Source: DAOUKH01 sp965261455
GTDB lineage: Bacteria; Chloroflexota; Dehalococcoidia; SHYB01
Direction of reading: 5' to 3'
Length of the DNA stretch: 64,000 bases
Assembly: GCA_965261455.1 (NCBI GenBank)
Contig: OZ253453.1
Coordinates: 1,550,001 to 1,614,000 of the forward strand
Shown: positions 8,511 to 16,425 of the stretch, piece after piece
Layout: the number at the start of each line of letters is the position of its first letter
Numbering within the stretch: the first letter of the stretch is position 1
Notes under the pieces: model-generated
What the model was told of the DNA's origin: nothing
What the model saw: only the letters and a program-made list of their open reading frames with translations
Databases searched by the model: none
Translations under genes and position numbers: made by a program

Positions 8511-10937
8511 ATGCCGGGAATGTGCGACGGTCTGCGCGTCATAGAAGTCTCCCAAGGGATGGCGGGGGGACTCGCCGGGATGATCCTGGCCGACGCCGGC
8601 GCCGAAGTAATCAAGGTCGAGCCCCCCTCCGGCGACCGGACGCGCGCCCATCCCGCCTGGATCATGTGGAACCGCGGGAAGAAGAGCGCGGTCCTCGACC
8701 TCAAGACCTCCGAAGGGCGGGCGGGCGTACGCGACCTTGCGGCGACCGCCGATCTACTCATCGCCGCCGTGCACACGGGCGCGGCGAGCCGGCTCGGCAT
8801 CGACTATGAGACTCTGTCCCAGGCGAACCCCGGGCTGGTGCATTGCTCGATTACCGGCTTCGGCCCAATCAATCGCTGGTCGCACATCAAGGGCTGGGAC
8901 GCGGTGGTGAACGCCAAGATGGGGCGCGCCCGTGCCTTCGATAAGCAGGTGACGAAGGAAGGCCCCGCGTTCGCCGCCATCCCCGCCGCCAGCTACGGGG
9001 CGGCCATGTACGCCATCACCGGCAGCATGGCGGCCCTGCACGCCCGGGAGCGCACCGGCCGAGGGCAGAAGGTCGAGACGAGCTTGGCGCAGGCCATCCT
9101 CGCCTACGACTGGATGTGGCTGCAGTGGCAGATGGACCGGAAGCCGAACCAGCCTACGCGGCCTCCGGGAGGGTCACCCACGGCCCAGTACTTCGTGGGG
9201 CGGACCAAGGACGGCAAGTGGATCCAGTGCGCCAACGCCATGTCGCACCTGTTCGTCAACTTCCTTCTGGCGCTCGACCTCGGCGACCTGCTGGGCGAGG
9301 AGCGGTACGCGAACGTGCCACAGATTCCGGCGGGCCCCGACCTGGAGGAGCTGTACGAGAAGCTCCACGAGCGGATGCAGACGAAGACCGCCGACGAGTG
9401 GATGGACCTCTTCATCAACCAGTACGACGTGGCCGCCGAGCCGTTCATGACGGCGCAGGATGCCTTTGACCATCCACAGATCACGCACAACGGGAACTGG
9501 ATCGGGGTGACGGACCCCGCGGTGGGCAAGACGCGGCAACTTGGGCCGCTGGTCAAGTGCTCCGAGACACCGATGGGGCCGCAGGGCCCGGCGCCGGCGC
9601 TGGGCGAGCACACCGCGGCACTCTTGAGCGCCGCGAAGGCAGCGGGGACGAAGGCGGCGGCGGTGAACGGCGCCTCCTCCCCCCGGTATCCCCTGCAAGG
9701 ACTCAAGGTGGTGGAGTTCGCCACGTTCTTCGCCGGTCCGTTCGGCACGGCTATTCTGGCGGATCTCGGAGCGGAGGTCATCAAGTTCGAGAGCCTCGAC
9801 GGCGATACGTTCCGCCGCTTCGCGGCCGGGGCGGCGAAGGCGATGCAGGGCAAGAAGTCGATGGCGGTTGATCTGAAGAAGCCGGAAGGGCGGGAGATTG
9901 CCTACGAGTACATCAAGCGGGCCGACCTGCTGATGCACAACTTCCGTCCGGGCGTCCCCGAGCGGCTGGGCATCGGCTACGAGACATGCCGCAACCTGAA
10001 CCCGGGGCTGGTCTATCTCTACGCAGCGTCGTACGGATCGTCGGGGCCGATGGCGCACCGCGCGGCGATGCACCCGATACCCGGCGCGATCTGCGGCGGG
10101 GCGCTTCATCAGGCTGGGCGCGGTGTTCCGCCCGATCCCGACACGCCGATGAGCTATCCCGAGCTGCGGGAGATGTCGAGCCGGCTCTTCCAGGCCAACG
10201 AGGGGAACCCCGACGTGACCTCCGCTCTCGCGGTGGCCGCGGCCCTCTCAATGGGCCTCCGCTCCCGCGAGCGTACCGGTAAGGGTCAGTACCTTGAGAC
10301 GACGATGGTCGGTTCGTGCCTCTACGCCGAAAGCGAGGACTTCATCCAGTACGAGGGGAAGCCCGAGCGCCGGCTGCCCGACCGCGACCTCAACGGGATC
10401 CACGCGCTTTACCGGTCGTACCGCGCCGCCGACGGGTGGGTCTTTCTCGCCTGCGTGACGGAGCGGGAATGGGCGGGCCTCTGCGAAGGCCTGGGGCGGG
10501 CCGACCTTGTCGGCGACGCACGTTTCGCCTCCCCCGACGCGCGCTTGGAGCATGACGACGACCTCGCCGCAGAGCTTGCGGGAATCTTCGTCTCCCGCCC
10601 AGCCAACGCCTGGGAGTCGCTGCTCGCGGAGCACGGCGTCGCCTGCGCCGAGGTCTTCGACGGCGACCTCCCTACGTTCGCCAACGAGCAGCCGGTCCTC
10701 CAAGAGGCGGGCCTGTGGGTCAAGACCAACCACCCCTCCCTAGACGACTACAATCGCTTCGGCCCCTACGTCCGCTTTTCGGAGATGGAGAACCGGATCG
10801 CGCCGACGATCTTCGTCGGGGAGCACACCCACGAGTTGATGCGCGCCATCGGCTACTCGGACGAGAAGATCCGGGAACTGACAGAGGCGAAGGTCGTGAC
10901 ATCATCGACCCGCATGGCCGACCCGGACGCCGATTAG
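8511..10937 (+). CDS. Fused tandem class III (CaiB/BaiF) CoA-transferase
   Basis: Two complete formyl-CoA-transferase-type domains in one 808-residue chain, against about 400 residues for a single enzyme. Domain 1 begins at residue 7 (LRVIEVSQGMAGGLAGMILADAGAEVIKVE), domain 2 near residue 396 (LKVVEFATFFAGPFGTAILADLGAEVIKFE). Each has an RERTG-[RK]GQ motif. The catalytic Asp, 18 residues before that Arg in formyl-CoA transferase, is present in domain 2 (D568) but is Ser in domain 1 (S161). The protein may therefore be a covalent pseudo-dimer with one working site. It would move CoA between carboxylic acids; the substrate is unknown. The ATG has GGAGG 8 nt upstream. It is divergent from an Lrp-family regulator. 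Confidence 0.92.
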   Translation: MPGMCDGLRVIEVSQGMAGGLAGMILADAGAEVIKVEPPSGDRTRAHPAWIMWNRGKKSAVLDLKTSEGRAGVRDLAATADLLIAAVHTGAASRLGIDYETLSQANPGLVHCSITGFGPINRWSHIKGWDAVVNAKMGRARAFDKQVTKEGPAFAAIPAASYGAAMYAITGSMAALHARERTGRGQKVETSLAQAILAYDWMWLQWQMDRKPNQPTRPPGGSPTAQYFVGRTKDGKWIQCANAMSHLFVNFLLALDLGDLLGEERYANVPQIPAGPDLEELYEKLHERMQTKTADEWMDLFINQYDVAAEPFMTAQDAFDHPQITHNGNWIGVTDPAVGKTRQLGPLVKCSETPMGPQGPAPALGEHTAALLSAAKAAGTKAAAVNGASSPRYPLQGLKVVEFATFFAGPFGTAILADLGAEVIKFESLDGDTFRRFAAGAAKAMQGKKSMAVDLKKPEGREIAYEYIKRADLLMHNFRPGVPERLGIGYETCRNLNPGLVYLYAASYGSSGPMAHRAAMHPIPGAICGGALHQAGRGVPPDPDTPMSYPELREMSSRLFQANEGNPDVTSALAVAAALSMGLRSRERTGKGQYLETTMVGSCLYAESEDFIQYEGKPERRLPDRDLNGIHALYRSYRAADGWVFLACVTEREWAGLCEGLGRADLVGDARFASPDARLEHDDDLAAELAGIFVSRPANAWESLLAEHGVACAEVFDGDLPTFANEQPVLQEAGLWVKTNHPSLDDYNRFGPYVRFSEMENRIAPTIFVGEHTHELMRAIGYSDEKIRELTEAKVVTSSTRMADPDAD

Positions 10938-11028
10938 CGCGCTTCTTGGCGGCGAGCCCGGATCGTCTGCTAGGATGCGTTCGGAACGGCCATGACCCCG
11001 CACCCTCAGACGGCGGAGGCGATGAGTA

Positions 11029-11235
11029 ATGAAACGAGTATTTACGGCAAGCGTCTGCAAGGAAGGGGCGTCGTACGTAGCGCAGGCCCTTGAGGTCGAC
11101 GTAGCGAGTCAGGGGGAGACGGTCGATGACTCACTCGCCAATCTGCGCGAGGCACTGGTGCTTCACTTCGATCCACCTGTCCCAACGGCCGCTCCCGAAC
11201 TTCGCCGCATCGAGGTAGAGGTTGCCGCCAGTTAG
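11029..11235 (+). CDS. hicB: HicB-family antitoxin-like protein
   Basis: A 68-residue protein with the partial RNase-H-like HicB fold: MKRVFTASVCKEGASYVAQALEV, then GETVDDSLANLREAL, the usual helix. It has no C-terminal DNA-binding domain. HicB proteins neutralise the HicA mRNA interferase. The ATG follows a GGAGG at about 11 nt. Directly downstream is a decayed hicA, so the antitoxin now seems to be an orphan; it could still act as a solitary regulator or be drifting. Confidence 0.8.
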   Translation: MKRVFTASVCKEGASYVAQALEVDVASQGETVDDSLANLREALVLHFDPPVPTAAPELRRIEVEVAAS

Positions 11236-11400
11236 GCCGCTGCCCTATCGAGAGGTCGCCCGCAGGCTCGCTGCGTCAGGGAGCACGACGAAGGGATGTT
11301 CACTGCGATCGTCCCACGCCATCGAGAAGTATCGGTAGGTGTCCTGCGCAGCATATTGCGGCAGGCTAGGTTGACTCCCGCTGAATTCGATAGCCTTTAG
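11231..11400 (+). pseudogene. hicA: Decayed hicA toxin remnant
   Basis: Overlapping the hicB stop, one frame reads RPLPYREVARRLAASGS like a HicA N-terminus. At about 11284 the homology shifts by one base to the frame 11278-11400, which reads MFTAIVPRHREVSVGVLRSI then LRQARLTPAEFDSL and a stop, the typical HicA C-terminus. Adding one C near 11284 would restore a GSH, matching the conserved catalytic His motif, and join the two frames. The stretch between them is also shorter than in normal HicA, suggesting an extra deletion. No intact start or full-length frame remains. Confidence 0.7.
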
Positions 11401-11456
11401 CATGCTTGTCTGGGGTCGGGAAGACTCCAGGAATGCCCAAACAGAGGAGGCCGATC

Positions 11457-12089
11457 ATGTTCGTTGTTGACGACGAGATTGAGGCATACGCGGCGGCGCA
11501 CACCACGCCGTTGCCGGAGTTGCTGGAGGAGTTGAAGCGGGAGACGCACGAGTCGATGCGGGCTCCGCAGATGCTGTCGGGGCAGTTGGAGGGGACGCTG
11601 CTCCAGTTTCTCGTGGGTCTTTCGGGAGCGAAGCGCATACTGGAGATCGGGATGTTTACCGGCTTCAGCGCCCAGATGATGGCCGCCGCGCTACCCGACG
11701 ACGGCGAGCTGATCACCTGCGACGTCGATCCGAAGGCCGAGGCGATGGCCTCGAAGTACTTCGCGCGGAGCCCGCACGGGGCCAAGATCACGATACGCAT
11801 GGGGCCGGCCCTCGAGACGCTCAAGGGCGTGGAGGGGCCGTTCGACCTCGTCTTCATCGACGCCGACAAGCTGAACTACGAGGGATACTACGAGCGCGCC
11901 ATGGAACTGCTCGCGCCGGACGGCCTCATCGCCGTCGACAACGTGCTGTGGAGCGGGCGGGTCCTCGACCCCAAGGAGGAGAGCGATTTCGCCATGGTCG
12001 CCTTCAACCGGCACGTGCAGAACGACCCACGCGTCCGCAACGTCATCCTCACCGTGCGCGACGGCCTGATGCTAATCCGCCGCGCCTAG
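11457..12089 (+). CDS. Class I SAM-dependent O-methyltransferase (caffeoyl-CoA type)
   Basis: Transfers a methyl group from SAM to a hydroxyl, usually of a catechol-like acceptor, with a bound divalent metal. The 210 residues show SAM motif I (ILEIGMFTGFSAQMMA), the acidic LITCDVDPKAE loop, the metal-binding FDLVFIDADKLNY and a DNVLWSGRV motif, all diagnostic of the cation-dependent family. I start at ATG 11457, which has AGGAGG 7 nt upstream; a longer frame begins at 11406. The acceptor is not predictable. Confidence 0.9.
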   Translation: MFVVDDEIEAYAAAHTTPLPELLEELKRETHESMRAPQMLSGQLEGTLLQFLVGLSGAKRILEIGMFTGFSAQMMAAALPDDGELITCDVDPKAEAMASKYFARSPHGAKITIRMGPALETLKGVEGPFDLVFIDADKLNYEGYYERAMELLAPDGLIAVDNVLWSGRVLDPKEESDFAMVAFNRHVQNDPRVRNVILTVRDGLMLIRRA

Positions 12090-12115
12090 GCCGCCCACGG
12101 GATAGGGAAACGGGC

Positions 12116-12121
12116 TATAAT
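12116..12121 (+). promoter_or_regulatory. -10 promoter element of the desaturase gene
   Basis: A perfect TATAAT after GGGC, 59 bp before the preferred start. It overlaps the ATG of the longest reading frame, which argues for the downstream ATG at 12180. Confidence 0.5.
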
Positions 12122-12179
12122 GGCGGCGGCACATCATGAACCGCGCGGCGTTCGATTGCCGCGGCGCGAGCCTTTCTCT

Positions 12180-13169
12180 ATGCCTGGACCTCTTCACGCC
12201 TTCGCTTACCTCAAGGGCGGCCTCGCCCCCGCCCCGAGCGCCAACGCCACCGGCGTTGCGTACCGGCTTCAGCAACTGCTCGCCCTGATACTGACGGGGG
12301 TTCCGTTCGCCGCCTTCGCCTACGCCATCTACCGAATCGCCGGCGGCGTCTATCCCTCCGCGACGGACCTGGGGCTGCTCGCCGGCTTCTACATCGCTAC
12401 CGGCTTGGGCGTCACCGTCGGCTTCCACCGGATGCTGACGCACAAAGCTTTCGAGACCAACCCCATCGTCAAGGCTATCTTCCTCATCTTCGGCACTTGG
12501 TCGATTCAAGGCGCGGCGATTACGTGGGCCGCGATCCACCTGAAACATCACTCGAACAGCGATCTGGAGAATGACCCCCACTCGCCGCACAACCCCGTGG
12601 AGAGCTTCTGGCACGCGCACGTGGGATGGATGTTCGGGACCAACCGCGGCGCGCTGGAGAAGTACGCCAAGGAGCAGATGAAAGACCCCGTGGTCATGTT
12701 CATCAGCCGCACCGCGTTCTGGTGGACGGTGCTGGGCCTCGTGATCCCCTTCCTCATCGGCGGCTGGAGCGGCTTCCTCTACGGGGGCCTCGTCCGCGTC
12801 TTTCTGATGCACCACTCCACGTGGTCGGTGAACTCGGTGTGCCACATATGGGGACAGCGACCCTTCAGCCTCGGCAAAGACCGGGCCACGAACAACATCT
12901 TCGTTGGGGTTCTCGCCATGGGCGAAGGCTGGCACAACAACCATCACGCCTTCCCCAAGTCGGCTTTCCACGGCCTCCGCTGGTGGCAGATCGACGCATC
13001 CTCGTACGTGATCAAGACGTTGGGGGCGCTCCGCTTGGTGAAGAACGTCTACCGCGTTCCCAATCACCTCATCGAGGCGCGCCTCCACCCCGAGACGGCG
13101 GCAGGACCACCCGCGCCAAGAACGCCGCGCGCCGCCGCCACGGCCAAGCACCCCGTCGGCTCCGCGTAA
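12180..13169 (+). CDS. Fatty-acid (acyl-CoA delta-9 type) desaturase
   Basis: Integral membrane diiron desaturase that puts a double bond into acyl chains, tuning membrane fluidity. The three histidine boxes are intact: HRMLTH (about residue 81), HLKHH (about 120) and HNNHH in GEGWHNNHHAFP near 258. Hydrophobic pairs before box 1 and before box 3 fit the usual four membrane spans. Length is 329 residues from the ATG at 12180. The C-terminus ends in an Ala/Pro/Arg-rich tail. It is convergent with the ABC exporter genes, with a dispersed repeat between. Confidence 0.94.
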   Translation: MPGPLHAFAYLKGGLAPAPSANATGVAYRLQQLLALILTGVPFAAFAYAIYRIAGGVYPSATDLGLLAGFYIATGLGVTVGFHRMLTHKAFETNPIVKAIFLIFGTWSIQGAAITWAAIHLKHHSNSDLENDPHSPHNPVESFWHAHVGWMFGTNRGALEKYAKEQMKDPVVMFISRTAFWWTVLGLVIPFLIGGWSGFLYGGLVRVFLMHHSTWSVNSVCHIWGQRPFSLGKDRATNNIFVGVLAMGEGWHNNHHAFPKSAFHGLRWWQIDASSYVIKTLGALRLVKNVYRVPNHLIEARLHPETAAGPPAPRTPRAAATAKHPVGSA

Positions 13170-13260
13170 CGCCGGAGTCCGGGCCTCCTCAGGGAGGAGG
13201 CTCGTTCTTCTTCTGCCCTTCCCCTTGAAGATATTTGCGTAATCGGCGTGAAGGGGAGGC

Positions 13261-13338
13261 GGCGCCCTTCGAGCGCCCGCGCGCCTGCGGCGCGCGCCCT
13301 CTCTCAGTCTCCCCCAGAAGGGGGAGAGGGGCGGAGGG
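13261..13338 (+). repeat. Dispersed hairpin repeat, copy 2
   Basis: GGCGCCC...GGGCGC-like arm, the GCGCGCC-TGC-GGCGCGC palindrome, then CCCTCTCTCAGTCTCCCCCAGAAGGGGGAGAGGGG. It lies between the convergent 3' ends of the desaturase and ABC permease genes, where either orientation could act as a terminator or 3'-end stabiliser. Confidence 0.8.
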
Positions 13339-13360
13339 GAATCCCGCGTCCCTAGCAGGC

Positions 13361-14452
13361 CTAACGGAACCGGAAGACGCGCGATGCGACGAAGGCCGCC
13401 ACCACTATCCAGGCGACGAGCAAGCCAAGCTCGAAGGGGAACTCCCAGAAGTTCCGCGCGTCCAGCGCTATGCCCCGCAGCAGGGTGAGCACCGGCGAGA
13501 GGGGGAGGAACTCGACGATCGCGCCTAGCACGGACGGGAGGGTGTCGGTGGGAAAGAAGGTCCCCGATAAGAACATCATGGGCAGCGTCACCGCGTTGCC
13601 CATGCCCGCCGCCGCCTGCGCGGTCTTGGCGAAGGCCCCGGTGATGAAGCCGATGCTGAGGAAGATCAGGTTCCCCAACAGCACGATAAGGAAGAATTGA
13701 GCCAAGCTTCCCCGCACCGAGCCGTCGAAGAGGAAGATACCCGCCGCGAGGAGTATGCCGGACTGCACGAGCGTCAAGACCAGGTTCGACGAGATCATCC
13801 CGGCGAAGAAGACGCTCACCGGCATGGGCGTGGCGAGAATACGCTTGAAGATCCGGCGCTCCCGATAGGTCGCGAGGACCGTGGCGAGCCCGATGATCGA
13901 AAAGTTCATCACCCCCATCGCCAGCAGGCCGGGGAGAAGAAAGTCGAAGTAGGCCCAGTCGTCCTGATCCTCAGTCCGCACGCCTTCGGGCGCGAAGACG
14001 ATGCTCCGAGGAGCATCGACCAAGTTCAGGTTCTGTTGGTCGAGGAAGCGCTGAAACTGTCCTAGCACGGCGAAGGCGTCGGACCGGGTCTCGTCGAACA
14101 CGAACGAGACCGCGGCGGGCTGCCCCGCCTCGACCCGCTCCTCGATGTCCGCCGGTATCGTCATGAGGTAGCGGAGCTCGCCGCTCCGGATCTCATCGCG
14201 GGCCGCGGCGGGATCGGCGCGGCGGTCGACCTCGAAGCTCTCCAGCGCGTCGAGATCCTCGATGATGCCGCGGGAGAGGTCGTTGCCGGCCTGGTCCACG
14301 ACGGCCACTGTGTGGACCGACAGGCCGCCGCCGCCGATGTCGAAGAGTCCGAAGGCGGCGACGAAGATAAGGGGAAAGGCCAGCGTCCAGAAGATGGCCT
14401 GCCGGTCGCGGGCGAACGCCTTGAACTGTGTCAGGATTGTCGTGACGAGCAC
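13361..14452 (-). CDS. ABC-2 type transporter permease
   Basis: Membrane half of an ABC exporter. There is one N-terminal membrane segment (IFWTLAFPLIFVAAFGLF), a large extracytoplasmic loop of about 150 residues, then five hydrophobic segments from about 170 onward, the ABC-2/NatB-like layout. ERRIFKRILATPMPVSVFF is the cytoplasmic coupling region. The GTG start lies 2 bp after the stop of the ATPase gene, so the two are translationally linked. The substrate cannot be deduced; drug, Na+ or lipid export are family options. Confidence 0.9.
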   Translation of the reverse strand: MLVTTILTQFKAFARDRQAIFWTLAFPLIFVAAFGLFDIGGGGLSVHTVAVVDQAGNDLSRGIIEDLDALESFEVDRRADPAAARDEIRSGELRYLMTIPADIEERVEAGQPAAVSFVFDETRSDAFAVLGQFQRFLDQQNLNLVDAPRSIVFAPEGVRTEDQDDWAYFDFLLPGLLAMGVMNFSIIGLATVLATYRERRIFKRILATPMPVSVFFAGMISSNLVLTLVQSGILLAAGIFLFDGSVRGSLAQFFLIVLLGNLIFLSIGFITGAFAKTAQAAAGMGNAVTLPMMFLSGTFFPTDTLPSVLGAIVEFLPLSPVLTLLRGIALDARNFWEFPFELGLLVAWIVVAAFVASRVFRFR

Positions 14453-14454
14453 GG

Positions 14455-15393
14455 TCAGACTTCCTGGGCCAGGGCCCGTCCGGTGACGACGAGGAACACG
14501 TCTTCGAGCGTGGCGGGCCGCATCTCGATGCGCGTGACCGCGGTCTTGGACTCCTCCGCCCAGCGAAAGAAGGCGGGGACCGTCTTCGCCGCGTCGGAGG
14601 AGCGGAGGGCAAGCCCGCCGTCGTCCTCCAGGCGGACGGCGACCACCGCGGGCAGCGCGCGCAGCGCGTCACCGGCGGCGGGGGGCGGCGCAGGCTCCAC
14701 CCGGGCGCGGATTTCGTGGGGTGCGTCCAAGCCTTCCACCAAGCCATCGGGCGTGTCCAGTGCGGCGATCCGTCCTTCGTTCATGATGGCGACGCGGTCG
14801 CAGAGCGCCTCGGCCTCCTCCATGTAGTGGGTGGTGAGGACGACGGTGCGGCCCTCGCGGCGCATCTCCTCGATGAACTCCCACACGCCGTGGCGCGCGT
14901 GGGGATCGAGTCCTGCCGTCGGCTCGTCGAGAAAGATGACCTCGGGGTCGCTGACCAGGGTCGCGGCGATGGTGAAGCGCTGCTGCTGCCCTCCAGAGAG
15001 GTCTCGCAGGAAGGCGTTGGCCTTCTCGGTCAGGTCGAACTTTTCCAGCAGGCCGTCAATCGGAAGGCGCTTGGGGTAGAGGCTGGCGAAGAGATTCAGC
15101 AGTTCCCGAACCTTGAGGTTGTCGAAATAGGTCGAGGCCTGCAGCTGAATGCCGATGCGCTCCTTGACCGTGCGGGATTCGCGCTGGGGGTCCAGGCCAA
15201 GCACGGCGATTGATCCGGAGGTCGGGTCTTGCAGGCCCTCGATGCACTCCAGAGTCGTGGTCTTGCCCGCGCCGTTAGGGCCCAAGATGCCGAAGACTTC
15301 GCCCCGGCGTACGGCAAAGGAGATGTCGTCGACCGCCGTCAGTGTCCCGAAGCGCTTGGTCAGGCCGCGCACGACGATGTCGTCTTGGGGCAC
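14455..15393 (-). CDS. ABC transporter ATP-binding protein (exporter)
   Basis: ATPase partner of the downstream permease. It has Walker A GPNGAGKTT (about 38-46), the signature LSGGQQQR, Walker B VIFLDEPTAGLD and a switch His in VVLTTHYMEE. A C-terminal extension with VEPAPPPAAGDALRAL resembles the accessory domain of drug-export (DrrA/NatA-like) ATPases. Start GTG 15393 has GGAGGA at 4 nt; the longer frame runs through the divergent promoter region. 312 residues. Confidence 0.93.
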   Translation of the reverse strand: MPQDDIVVRGLTKRFGTLTAVDDISFAVRRGEVFGILGPNGAGKTTTLECIEGLQDPTSGSIAVLGLDPQRESRTVKERIGIQLQASTYFDNLKVRELLNLFASLYPKRLPIDGLLEKFDLTEKANAFLRDLSGGQQQRFTIAATLVSDPEVIFLDEPTAGLDPHARHGVWEFIEEMRREGRTVVLTTHYMEEAEALCDRVAIMNEGRIAALDTPDGLVEGLDAPHEIRARVEPAPPPAAGDALRALPAVVAVRLEDDGGLALRSSDAAKTVPAFFRWAEESKTAVTRIEMRPATLEDVFLVVTGRALAQEV

Positions 15394-15432
15394 TCGTTCC
15401 TCCAGTGCGGGGCCGGCGGCGGTGGTTTGTGA

Positions 15433-15456
15433 AGTATAGAACATCCTCGCTATGAT
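15433..15456. promoter_or_regulatory. Divergent promoters, ABC exporter (-) and dienelactone hydrolase (+)
   Basis: TATACT on the minus strand (15433-15438) faces the ABC ATPase gene. TATGAT on the plus strand (15451-15456) faces the hydrolase gene, with TTGTGA about 18 bp upstream as a possible -35. The two -10 boxes lie only 12 bp apart, so polymerase binding at one probably hinders the other. Confidence 0.45.
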
Positions 15457-15483
15457 GCCCGGAGCTTGCGGACGGAGAGACTC

Positions 15484-16263
15484 ATGACGGACACGGCCCC
15501 GGCTATCGCCGAACGCTCGATCAGGTTCGAAGTGCCAGACGGCGAGATGGAGGCCCTGTACACCCGGCAAGACGACGGCCGGACTCTTCCCGGCGTGGTG
15601 CTCGTCCACGACGTTTACGGCGTCACGCCGCACATGCGCGAGCTCGGCCGGGCCTACGCCGAGGCAGGGTACGCGGTGATGACGCCGACCATGTACTGGC
15701 GGGGGGACGGTCCGGCCCCGGGATGGCCGCCGCGCACGGCGGAAATCGCCAAGATCGGCGGGTACCCAGACCTCCGCACGATCGAGGACCTCAAGGCCGC
15801 CGTCGCGGCGATGACGCGGCGCCCGGACGTCGACGGCGGGCGCGTCGCCATCGCCGGCTACTCGTTCGGAGCGCGGTACGGGCTCTTCGCCTGCACCCGC
15901 GGTGCGGAGGCCGCCGCGCTCGTCGCCTTCTACCCCGTCATCATGTACCCCGCGCTGCACGAGAACCGCCCCGTCCAGCCGCTGCAATACGTCGATGGCC
16001 TAAAGATTCCGGCGCTCTTCGCCTACGGCGAATCCGACTCGCTCGTCCCCTTCTCTCAAGTGAGATTCCTGCGCGACCTGCTCCACGGTCAGGGTAAGGC
16101 CCACGAGTTCCACACCTATCCGGGGGTGGACCACGGCTTCGTCAACACCATGATCAAGACCCACGACGCGGCGGCGGCGAAAGACGGCTGGGGCAAGGCG
16201 CTCGGCTTCCTTGAAACCCACCTCGGCCATCCAGACGCTCTCCCTAGAAAAGTCTTTGTGTAA
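15484..16263 (+). CDS. Dienelactone hydrolase family protein
   Basis: Alpha/beta hydrolase of 259 residues. The nucleophile elbow is GYSFGA, so Ser replaces the Cys of classical dienelactone hydrolases. The acid is the Asp in YGESDSLVP and the base the His in GVDHGF; the N-terminal LPGVVLVHDVYG is the oxyanion-hole strand. Such proteins hydrolyse lactones or esters in aromatic catabolism; the substrate here is unknown. ATG 15484 has GGAGA upstream; a TTG six codons earlier is less likely. Confidence 0.9.
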   Translation: MTDTAPAIAERSIRFEVPDGEMEALYTRQDDGRTLPGVVLVHDVYGVTPHMRELGRAYAEAGYAVMTPTMYWRGDGPAPGWPPRTAEIAKIGGYPDLRTIEDLKAAVAAMTRRPDVDGGRVAIAGYSFGARYGLFACTRGAEAAALVAFYPVIMYPALHENRPVQPLQYVDGLKIPALFAYGESDSLVPFSQVRFLRDLLHGQGKAHEFHTYPGVDHGFVNTMIKTHDAAAAKDGWGKALGFLETHLGHPDALPRKVFV

Positions 16264-16284
16264 AGCGGGGCCGGGAAGGGAGAA

Positions 16285-16425
16285 GCGCCCGGGCGCTCGC
16301 GCGCCTAGCGGCGCGCGCCCTCTCTCAGTCTCTCCCAGGGGGAGAGAGGTTTAAGACGCTCTCCCAGGCCCAGGGGGAGAGAGGTTTAAGACGCTCTCCC
16401 AGGCCCAGGGGGAGAGAGGCTTAAG
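16285..16425 (+). repeat. Dispersed hairpin repeat, copy 3, with tandem 35-bp units
   Basis: GCGCCC-GGGCGC, the GCGCGCC-TA-GCGGCGCGC palindrome and CCCTCTCTCAGTCTCTCCCAGGGGGAGAGAGGTTTAAG, followed by two nearly identical 35-bp units (16356-16390 and 16391-16425) built on CTCTCCCAGGCCCAGGGGGAGAG. The second unit and part of the first lie inside the aroA reading frame and provide its last 12 codons and stop. Confidence 0.85.
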
